In this document: piece after piece, positions 38,673-44,921 of the stretch
How the letters are laid out: the number at the start of each line of letters is the position of its first letter
Numbering within the stretch: position 1 is the stretch's first letter
Assembly: GCA_017622845.1 (NCBI GenBank)
Contig: JAGAQJ010000033.1
Location: 1-44,921 of the forward strand
Direction of reading: 5' to 3'
Source of the DNA: Lachnospiraceae bacterium
GTDB taxonomy: Bacteria; Bacillota; Clostridia; Lachnospirales; Lachnospiraceae
DNA: 44,921 bases
Program-made: the position numbers and the translations under genes
The notes under the pieces: generated by a model
Databases searched by the model: none
What the model saw: only the letters and a program-made list of their open reading frames with translations
What the model was told of the DNA's origin: nothing

Positions 38673-39413
38673 CTACAGCATTCGCTGTCTTACAATCTCA
38701 TACGCAAGCACACCGGCAGCCACAGAAGCATTCAGCGAATCAATATCACCCTTCATCGGAATAGAAGCTGTTAAATCGCATTTTTCTTTGACAAGTCTGC
38801 CCACTCCCTCTCCTTCATTTCCAATGACAAGCCCTATCGGTCCTTTCAGGTCAAGCTGATACATGGTTGTTCCGTCCATATCGGCACAGACAAACCACAA
38901 GCCTTCCTTTTTCAGCTCCTCCATTGTCTTTCCAAGGTTCGTAACCCTTGCTACAGGCGTATAGTTCAGCGCTCCTGCCGAGGTCTTGGCGACGACAGCC
39001 GTAAGCCCTGCCGCACGGTTTTTGGGAATAATTACTCCGTGCGCTCCTGCAAGATTTGCGGTTCTGATGATTGCTCCCAGATTGTGCGGGTCTTCAATAT
39101 TATCAAGCAGAAAGATAAACGGCGGCTCTCCTTTTGCACGTGCTGCCTCCAGAATATCCTCCACCTCTGCATACTCATAGGCAGCCGCATAGGCAATCAC
39201 GCCCTGATGCTTTCCCGTCCCGCTTATCTGGTCAAGCCGTTCCTTTGACACAAACTTAATCATGGTATCATGCTTTTTTGCCTCTCTCTTAATTGTCTGT
39301 ATCGGTCCGTCCTGCACGCCGTCTTGTATAAAAAGCTTGTCAATCGGCTTTCCTGAACGAAAAGCCTCAATTACGGCATTTCTGCCCTCTATGGTAAATT
39401 CCTCATATCTCAT
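38673..39413 (-). CDS. rlmB: 23S rRNA 2'-O-methyltransferase RlmB (TrmH family)
   Basis: The 246-residue SPOUT methyltransferase has an N-terminal L30e-like substrate domain (residues 1-75, EGRNAVIEAFRSGKPIDKL) and a C-terminal SpoU domain with motifs NPHNLGAIIRTANL-like DPHNLGAIIRTANLAGAHG, GNEGEGVGRL and IPMKGDIDSLNASVAAGVLAYE. It 2'-O-methylates a guanosine of 23S rRNA. Position between mrnC and sigH is conserved in Firmicutes. GGAAAGG precedes the start. Confidence 0.93.
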   Translation of the reverse strand: MRYEEFTIEGRNAVIEAFRSGKPIDKLFIQDGVQDGPIQTIKREAKKHDTMIKFVSKERLDQISGTGKHQGVIAYAAAYEYAEVEDILEAARAKGEPPFIFLLDNIEDPHNLGAIIRTANLAGAHGVIIPKNRAAGLTAVVAKTSAGALNYTPVARVTNLGKTMEELKKEGLWFVCADMDGTTMYQLDLKGPIGLVIGNEGEGVGRLVKEKCDLTASIPMKGDIDSLNASVAAGVLAYEIVRQRML

Positions 39414-39508
39414 GTGCTATGTGCCATTTCCTTTCCAAGTTTTCCTGACAGTTCCGATATCCTCACTGCCGCTGTTATGCGTAACTCCCCAGTACCCTTG
39501 CAGTTGCC

Positions 39509-39958
39509 TTACAGCACAATCTGTGCTGCCTCCATCGCCTGTTTTACTATCTGCATGACTCTCTCGGTGTCGTCCTGCAGAAAAAGATATCCACAAAGCG
39601 CTTCAAATCCGGTTGCCTTACGATAGCTTGCAAGACTTGCATTTTTAGCAGAGGAATTAATCTTCGTATTTTTCCCTCTCCTGTATATCTCCTGCTCCTT
39701 TTCTGTCAGCGTATCATAAACCGCCTCAATCATCTTTGCCTGTGTGTCCGCACATACGATTTTGGTTGTATGGCTATGCAATGTCTGCGCTGGTCTCTGC
39801 CCCTGCTCTACGATAAGCGTTCTTATGATAATTTCAAACACCGCATCACCGATATATGCCAGCGTAAGCGGAGAAAATGTTCTGATATCGGCTCCTTCTA
39901 CACCAAATTCTGTGTGTATTTGTGACAGCATGCCCGGTTTATTTAAGCCTTCTTCCAT
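39509..39958 (-). CDS. mrnC: Mini-ribonuclease III (MrnC)
   Basis: The 149-residue protein is a bare RNase III catalytic domain without a dsRNA-binding domain: LAYIGDAVFEIIIRTLIVE (catalytic acidic motif), HSHTTKIVCADTQAKMIEAVYDTLTEKEQ, RRGKN, SSAKNASLASYRKATGFEALCGYLFL. It trims 23S rRNA precursor ends. Its start overlaps the cysS stop by about 16 bases, giving translational coupling. Confidence 0.92.
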   Translation of the reverse strand: MEEGLNKPGMLSQIHTEFGVEGADIRTFSPLTLAYIGDAVFEIIIRTLIVEQGQRPAQTLHSHTTKIVCADTQAKMIEAVYDTLTEKEQEIYRRGKNTKINSSAKNASLASYRKATGFEALCGYLFLQDDTERVMQIVKQAMEAAQIVL

Positions 39959-41364
39959 TTTACACCCTCTCGCGTATCCTCCAGCACAATGCCTTTCTCT
40001 AACAGTTCATTGCGGATTGCATCTGCTTTTGCGAAGTCTTTTTCCTTCTTTGCAGCCTTTCTCTCCTCAATCTTTGCAAGCACATAGCTCTCAAGTTCAG
40101 TGTCAATGCTGTTGTCTGCTTCTTTCACAGCATGCGCCGTGGTAAGGTCAAGAGACAGCACCTCGTCAAAGCTCTCCGCCAATGCATACTTGGTTGCCTC
40201 TGACATATCATCCTTGAGCATATCATATAACACAGTAATTGCCATAGAGGAATTAAGGTCATCACACAAAGCCGCCTCAAATTTCGCTCTGTACTCATCA
40301 AATTTTGCCTTATCCACCACACCGTTTTTGTCAAGTGTTCCGATTTTCCTGACCAGCTTATCATATGCAGCACTCATATTGTCAAGAACCTCATAGGAAA
40401 ATTCAAGCGGTTTGCGGTAATGCGACTGTAAGCAGAATAATCTGTATACAATCGGATTATACCCCTTGGACTCAAGCAGTGACACCGTAAGGAAATCTCC
40501 TTTTGATTTACTCATCTTTCCCGATTTGTCGTTCAGATGATGCACATGGAACCAGTAATTGCACCACTTATGCCCTGTGTAAGACTCACTTTGTGCAATT
40601 TCATTGGTATGGTGCGGGAAAATATTATCTACGCCTCCGCAGTGAATATCCATGTACTCGCCAAGATGCTTCATGCTGATGCAGGAGCATTCAATATGCC
40701 ACCCCGGATATCCGACTCCCCACGGACTATCCCATTTAAGCTCCTGGTCATCAAACTTTGACTTCGTAAACCACAGGACGAAATCGCTCTTATTTCTCTT
40801 ATTTGCATCTTCGTCCACATCATCACGCACGCCGACCAAAAGCTCCTGCTCATTCTGGCTCGAAAATACATAATATTCCTTTAGCTTCGAAGTATCAAAA
40901 TAAATATTTCCGCCGCTCTCATAAGCATATCCTTTTTGCATAAGCACTTCAATCATATGGATAAATTCAGCAATGCAGTTCGTCGCCGGCTCCACCACAT
41001 CAGGTGTCTTAATGTTGAGCTTACCGCAGTCACTGAAAAATGCATCTGTATAAAATTTTGCAATCTCCATCACCGTTTTGTGCTCTCTTTTGGCACCCTT
41101 CAGCATCTTATCCTCGCCGGTATCGGCATCACTGGAAAGATGTCCTACATCTGTAATATTCATGACGCGCTTCACATCATATCCGATATAGCGCAGTGTC
41201 TTTTCCAGTAAATCCTCCATGATGTAGCTTCTTAAATTTCCGATATGCGCATAGTGATACACCGTGGGACCGCAAGTGTACATCGCCACCTTGCCCTCTA
41301 TATTAGGAACAAACTGCTCTACCTTTCTCGTCAGTGTATTATAAAACGATAATTTGTTTTCCAT
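39943..41364 (-). CDS. cysS: Cysteinyl-tRNA synthetase
   Basis: The 473-residue class I synthetase has the HIGH-type motif YAHIGNLRSY, Zn ligands at CGPTVYH and the CSCISMKHLGEYMDIHCGG region, KMSKS in SGKMSKSKGD, and a C-terminal anticodon-binding part. It charges tRNA-Cys. GGAGG is about 12 bases before the ATG. It is between cysE and mrnC as in Bacillus. Confidence 0.95.
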   Translation of the reverse strand: MENKLSFYNTLTRKVEQFVPNIEGKVAMYTCGPTVYHYAHIGNLRSYIMEDLLEKTLRYIGYDVKRVMNITDVGHLSSDADTGEDKMLKGAKREHKTVMEIAKFYTDAFFSDCGKLNIKTPDVVEPATNCIAEFIHMIEVLMQKGYAYESGGNIYFDTSKLKEYYVFSSQNEQELLVGVRDDVDEDANKRNKSDFVLWFTKSKFDDQELKWDSPWGVGYPGWHIECSCISMKHLGEYMDIHCGGVDNIFPHHTNEIAQSESYTGHKWCNYWFHVHHLNDKSGKMSKSKGDFLTVSLLESKGYNPIVYRLFCLQSHYRKPLEFSYEVLDNMSAAYDKLVRKIGTLDKNGVVDKAKFDEYRAKFEAALCDDLNSSMAITVLYDMLKDDMSEATKYALAESFDEVLSLDLTTAHAVKEADNSIDTELESYVLAKIEERKAAKKEKDFAKADAIRNELLEKGIVLEDTREGVKWKKA

Positions 41365-41395
41365 TTTCTGTCAAAACCTCCAAATATATGTATCT

Positions 41396-42073
41396 TTATC
41401 TCTCCTCAAGCTCTTTTTTCAGCAGCTTTACCTGCTGCTCCAGCTCTAATATGCGGTTAGTCATCTCACTGTTTGCATACTGCAGGTTTTTGATATCTTC
41501 ATTGACAGGATCGGGAAGGTCTACCTGATTCAGCTCCTCACGCACAAGCTTCTGATTATTGCGTCTTACAATCCTTCCGGGCACGCCTACAACCGTACAG
41601 TTGGGCGGAACCTCCTCTATCACAACGCTTCCTGCTCCGATTTTTGAATTCTCGCCAATCTTAAAGGAACCGATAATCTTAGCTCCCGCACTAATCATCA
41701 CGTTGTCTCCAACAGTCGGGTGGCGCTTCCCATGTTCTTTTCCAGTGCCTCCCAAAGTAACACCCTGATAAAGTGTCACGTTGTTGCCCACCACTGCTGT
41801 CTCACCTATGATAACACCATTTCCATGATCAATAAAAAAATTCTCACCTATCTCTGCACCGGGATGTATCTCTATGCCTGTCTTTCTGACTGCACGCTGG
41901 GATATCCATCTTGCCCAAAAGTAATGTCCGCTCCGATACAGCTTATGTGCCACACGATAGTGAAGCATCACCTTAAAGCTTGGGTACAGGAAAACCTCCA
42001 TATTGGAATGGATAGCCGGATCGCGCTCCCTTATGACCTTTATCTCGTTTTTCACATTTTTAATAAATCCCAT
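41396..42073 (-). CDS. cysE: Serine O-acetyltransferase
   Basis: The 225-residue protein has an N-terminal helical part and a left-handed beta-helix with acetyltransferase hexapeptides (GNGVIIGETAVVGNNVTLYQ, GVTLGGTGKEHGKRHPTVGD, GAKIIGSFKIGENSKIGAGS). It makes O-acetylserine for cysteine synthesis from serine and acetyl-CoA. A coiled-coil tail (LEQQVKLLKKELEER) follows the usual end. CAATGGAGG precedes the ATG. It is immediately upstream of cysS. Confidence 0.95.
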   Translation of the reverse strand: MGFIKNVKNEIKVIRERDPAIHSNMEVFLYPSFKVMLHYRVAHKLYRSGHYFWARWISQRAVRKTGIEIHPGAEIGENFFIDHGNGVIIGETAVVGNNVTLYQGVTLGGTGKEHGKRHPTVGDNVMISAGAKIIGSFKIGENSKIGAGSVVIEEVPPNCTVVGVPGRIVRRNNQKLVREELNQVDLPDPVNEDIKNLQYANSEMTNRILELEQQVKLLKKELEER

Positions 42074-42140
42074 TTCTACGCCTCCATTGAGACTGTTCTT
42101 CTACCATATATTATGTATAAAATGCAAGTTTTGCATCTGA

Positions 42141-42866
42141 TTACTTTTCAAGGCCCACCGCAGTATTTAATGCAATCTCCATCATCTGTGTAAAGGAATT
42201 TTGCCTCTCCTGTGCAGTTGTCTCCTCTCCTGTCACCATACTGTCTGAAACAGTAAGAATTGCAAGCGCATTCTTGCCGCATCTTGCTGCATTCATGTAA
42301 AGCGCCGCTGCCTCCATCTCAACACAGAGCACCCCCATCTTCTGCCAGCCTTCGTTTGCCTTCCCATTATCATTATAAAACACATCGGACGACAGGATAT
42401 TGCCTACATGATAGGCTGCTCCGAGCTTATCCGCCTGCGCAATTGCCTCTCTAAGAAGCGGGTAGCTTGCAATCGGCGCAAAAGTTCCTCCTAACCCGTA
42501 CTGATTTGCATAATTTGAATTCGTACATGCGCCCATGCCAAATACGATGTCACGCACCTTGACCTTTTCCTGCAATGCGCCTGTTGAACCGATTCGCATA
42601 ATGTTTTCCACATCAAAAAAGTGAAAAAGCTCATACGAATAAATGCCGATTGTCGGCATGCCCATTCCGCTCGCCATGACGCTTATCCTGGTGCCCTTGT
42701 AAGTTCCTGTATATCCCTGTATTCCTCTGATATTGTTGACAAGCTTTGCATTTTCCAGAAAATTTTCAGCGATAAACCGGGAACGAAGCGGGTCCCCGGG
42801 CATCAGTACCGTCTTGCCAAACGCATCTTTTTCTGCATTAATGTGCGGTGTTGTAACAAATGACAT
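42141..42866 (-). CDS. deoD: Purine-nucleoside phosphorylase DeoD
   Basis: The 241-residue protein has the DeoD type opening TPHINAEKDAFGKTVLMPGDPLRS, GMGMPTIGIYSYEL, the base-binding VEMEAAALY and catalytic Asp in LTVSDSMVTGE. It phosphorolyses purine nucleosides to base plus ribose-1-phosphate. AGGAGGAACACGAT precedes the start. It lies upstream of cysE with its own short leader. Length and residues are normal. Confidence 0.94.
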   Translation of the reverse strand: MSFVTTPHINAEKDAFGKTVLMPGDPLRSRFIAENFLENAKLVNNIRGIQGYTGTYKGTRISVMASGMGMPTIGIYSYELFHFFDVENIMRIGSTGALQEKVKVRDIVFGMGACTNSNYANQYGLGGTFAPIASYPLLREAIAQADKLGAAYHVGNILSSDVFYNDNGKANEGWQKMGVLCVEMEAAALYMNAARCGKNALAILTVSDSMVTGEETTAQERQNSFTQMMEIALNTAVGLEK

Positions 42867-42929
42867 ATCGTGTTCCTCCTATTTTTGTCGAATCTAAATG
42901 CACTGTCTGAATATGAATGTGTCAGTACA

Positions 42930-44132
42930 CTAATATCTCTCATTAATCCATGCAGGACCTGACAGGTATATACTATCAAATTTCATATTTTGTTTCAACT
43001 TGATATATTCAAAAAGAAATGCAGTAAACTCACCAATCGTAACAGTAACCTCCGGTCTCATGGAAGTTTCTTCTGACTGCTTTGTCTCCTCCACACGCTC
43101 CATACGGCTTCCCTTTTCATCAAGGTACCATAGGAAAAGGCCGTCATTTTCCGCTATCACGGAATCCTTTAACCGAATAGCTATTGTTACCTTTCCATGC
43201 GCAGCTATGTGCTTCAGTATTTCCGGCAGATTCACAATTCTTGCCATAACAGCCGGCTTCCTCCCCTTTGTTGTATAGAAATACCGATCTATGTCAGACT
43301 CATTTTCAAAAACTGCCTCCCTGATGCTGCACTCCTTCTCCTGCGTATATGCAAAATAACCTTTCCGCTTCCCATTTTCCATGATTTGATATAAATTTCC
43401 GCCATAGGTTTGCAGCTCACTTAGAAAGCGCTCATAATACGCCGCGCTTCTGATATTAAAAAGCCCATAATGCCTGCAGAGATTTGCATTTACAAAATGC
43501 GCCAGTGAAAGCAGGCTGTCCTTATCTGCTGCAGTCAATGTGATATTGGAGGGATTCAGGTGCACTGTCTCACCATCAGCTGCCCTCTTGAGCATTTGCA
43601 TCGATATAATTTCCGTGTTTAGTTCATATTGCGGTCTGTCATAAATATAATGAAATCCAAAGTGTTCAAAAAACTCCCCGTTTTCCGGCTCTGCAAGGCA
43701 AAACGGTATCTGCCGTTCTCTCTGGTACTCCAATGCTCCAGTCAGCACCTTTCTCATATATCCCTGATTTCGATATGCTTTCTGTGTGGCTGCAGCATGG
43801 ATAACATTCGTGTCAACACGCAGTACGTCAGCCATACAGGGAAGGCGTCCGGCTCCGGGCAGAGGCGGATTTCTGCGCATTGCTGCAGAGTAAGGCGTAA
43901 GATGAAGTATAGACTGTATTGTGTCATTTTTTATGGCAAAAACAATATTATCCTTCACTCTCTGCTCAAAATAATAGTCCAAAAAATCTTTAGAAACCTC
44001 CGGAAATGCTTCTTCCCACAATTGTCTTGCCTCCGTGACAGCTTCCCCGTTTAAAATGCAAAGTCCAAACGCTGTCTCTATCCTTTTTCTGATTTTCCGC
44101 TCCGCTTCCTGAGCCTTTAACACCTGCTCCAT
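42930..44132 (-). CDS. Eis-like GNAT acetyltransferase with SCP2-like C-terminal domain
   Basis: The 400-residue protein has two GNAT-like regions at the N-terminus (ATQKAYRNQGYMRKVLTGALEYQRE, NGEFFEHFGFHYIYDRPQYE) and a C-terminal sterol-carrier-like domain (VTVTIGEFTAFLFEYIKLKQ). This is the layout of Eis and related multi-acetylating enzymes in which the C-terminal carboxylate is catalytic. The substrate is unknown; it is not a proof of drug modification. AAGGGG precedes the ATG. It is between deoD and ispF on the same strand. Confidence 0.82.
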   Translation of the reverse strand: MEQVLKAQEAERKIRKRIETAFGLCILNGEAVTEARQLWEEAFPEVSKDFLDYYFEQRVKDNIVFAIKNDTIQSILHLTPYSAAMRRNPPLPGAGRLPCMADVLRVDTNVIHAAATQKAYRNQGYMRKVLTGALEYQRERQIPFCLAEPENGEFFEHFGFHYIYDRPQYELNTEIISMQMLKRAADGETVHLNPSNITLTAADKDSLLSLAHFVNANLCRHYGLFNIRSAAYYERFLSELQTYGGNLYQIMENGKRKGYFAYTQEKECSIREAVFENESDIDRYFYTTKGRKPAVMARIVNLPEILKHIAAHGKVTIAIRLKDSVIAENDGLFLWYLDEKGSRMERVEETKQSEETSMRPEVTVTIGEFTAFLFEYIKLKQNMKFDSIYLSGPAWINERY

Positions 44133-44198
44133 GTTCTGCTGTTTCCCCTTATCATTTCCTATTTGTAGCTATTCAGTATCTTCCTGGTATCCTCTGTT

Positions 44199-44756
44199 TT
44201 ATCTTACTGCACTGCAACCCGGACACCCTTCGCAGGAACGTACTGCGGCAGATTGCTCTTTTGCCTCGATTGTCGCCATTTCTCTTGGGCTTGTCAGCAT
44301 GCAAATCGCCTGAGAAGAAATTCCTTTCCCCTCACCGGTAACACCAAGCCCCTCTTCTGTCGTCGCTTTGACATTCACCTGCTCTATGCTGATTCCCAAT
44401 GCATTTGCTATGTTCTCGCGCATCTGGTCAATATGCGGCCGCATCTTCGGTGCCTGTGCAATAATCGTGGCATCAATATTTTCAATAAAAAACATATTTT
44501 CCTCCAGCAGTTTTCCCACCCGTTCAAGCAGAATCAAACTTGATATTCCCTTGTAGGCAGGGTCCGTATCCGGGAAATGCTTTCCGATATCGCCAAGCGC
44601 TGCCGCCCCCAGCAAGGCATCCGATATTGCATGGAGCAGCACATCGGCATCTGAATGTCCCAAAAGTCCAAGCCCGTACGGTATTGTTACGCCGCCTATA
44701 ATCAGAGGTCTTCCCTCCGTCAGACGATGTACGTCATAGCCCATTCCTATTCTCAT
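44199..44756 (-). CDS. ispF: 2-C-methyl-D-erythritol 2,4-cyclodiphosphate synthase
   Basis: The 185-residue protein has metal ligands GMGYDVHRL (Asp, His) and the other His in [16 protein letters not shown], the [12 protein letters not shown] loop, and the [21 protein letters not shown] end. It makes the cyclic diphosphate of the MEP isoprenoid route. AGGAGGGTATGGAA places the ATG at 44756 rather than 44762. It is about 25 residues longer than usual, ending in a Cys-rich tail with CEGCPGC. It starts close to the end of the window; the gene upstream is not seen. Confidence 0.92.
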   Translation of the reverse strand: MRIGMGYDVHRLTEGRPLIIGGVTIPYGLGLLGHSDADVLLHAISDALLGAAALGDIGKHFPDTDPAYKGISSLILLERVGKLLEENMFFIENIDATIIAQAPKMRPHIDQMRENIANALGISIEQVNVKATTEEGLGVTGEGKGISSQAICMLTSPREMATIEAKEQSAAVRSCEGCPGCSAVR

Positions 44757-44778
44757 TTCCATACCCTCCTGCGTACTT

Positions 44779-44808
44779 CAGGTAGTGTCAAAAACTACCT
44801 GTTTTTTT
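44779..44808 (+). terminator. Terminator-like hairpin at the window end
   Basis: CAGGTAG and CTACCTG form a seven-bp stem followed by TTTTTTT on the plus strand. No plus-strand gene ends here, so it may belong to an element beyond the edge or be an mRNA hairpin directly upstream of the ispF ribosome site. The following 100 bases contain a -10-like TATAAT (about 44883) but no visible gene. Confidence 0.4.
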
Positions 44809-44921
44809 GTTTCAAAATCTAATAAAAACCTTGATTTTAAGGGAAATCTGCAATAAAAAGAGCATTGACCTCCCTTTTCTGGTATAATGTCCTTGACCAA
44901 AATTCCAAAACACCGAAAGGA

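Noticed and set aside
44161-44185. GTAGCTATTCAGTATCTTC resembling a family 2 end
   Set aside because: Only one end is present, without partner or target duplication; it may be a remnant or chance.
1-44921. CRISPR array, tRNA or rRNA genes
   Set aside because: No regularly spaced direct repeats with unique spacers, no clover-leaf sequence with T-loop consensus and no rRNA signature were noticed by eye; a tRNAscan/Infernal run would settle it.

Overview
The window looks like a chromosomal segment of an anaerobic gut-type Firmicute, most likely of the family Lachnospiraceae. Grounds: moderate GC, strong AGGAGG-type ribosome binding sites before nearly every gene, the order ispF / deoD / cysE / cysS / mrnC / rlmB / sigH (the cysE-cysS-mrnC-rlmB-sigH run is a known Firmicutes synteny block), a feoA-feoA-feoB operon with the small Cys-rich FeoB-associated protein, peroxiredoxin-based oxygen defence and an L-lactate dehydrogenase. 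Genus cannot be fixed from sequence alone. Almost everything is on the minus strand; only a MATE transporter, a MerR regulator and a VanZ protein are on the plus strand. No rRNA, tRNA or CRISPR array was recognised.

Layout. 1-4.5 kb: edge of an unidentified gene, a SUKH-fold protein, and a LytTR response regulator/GHKL kinase pair behind a DUF6273 membrane protein. 4.6-6.1 kb: ArsR regulator with a glycerol-1-phosphate-dehydrogenase-like enzyme. 6.1-10.2 kb: zinc/cadmium efflux operon (CzrA-type ArsR, stand-alone HMA metallochaperone, P1B ATPase), interrupted and bordered by palindromic mobile repeats. 10.2-12.5 kb: ahpC plus a domain-permuted AhpF-like reductase. 12.5-22 kb: accessory genes (a deleted nucleoside phosphorylase, GNAT, LysR/MATE, YjbR-DUF3795, WYL regulator, BaiA-like SDR, Fe-alcohol dehydrogenase with a divergent MerR, DUF2798). 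22-28.3 kb: iron/metal island (atypical Fur-like regulator, FeoB-associated peptide, FeoB, two FeoA, a CtpC-like P-type ATPase and its small DUF6110-like partner). 28.5-36.3 kb: L,D-transpeptidase, L-lactate dehydrogenase, thioesterase, TetR, an unknown protein, VanZ, an esterase-like hydrolase and YerB-like DUF3048. 36.4-44.8 kb: core block recQ, sigH, rlmB, mrnC, cysS, cysE, deoD, an Eis-like GNAT and ispF.

The most striking feature is a set of short palindromic, non-coding mobile elements whose ends begin GTAAC(A/C)(G/A)TTCAG and which in several cases are flanked by 8-bp direct repeats (ATTTTCAA, AATTTATC, GAATATT[G/A], AAAAGC[G/A]T). A GTAA terminus plus 8-bp target duplication is the published signature of IS66-family transposition. 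One copy interrupts the last codons of the P-type ATPase gene, and removing it in silico restores a longer C-terminus. Internally the copies are nested palindromes of 31, 57, about 200, 383 and 590 bp. A second theme is metal homeostasis, with two P1B ATPases, two ArsR sensors, a Feo operon with two stacked operators, and a small protein resembling the PacL scaffold proteins of mycobacterial metal pumps.
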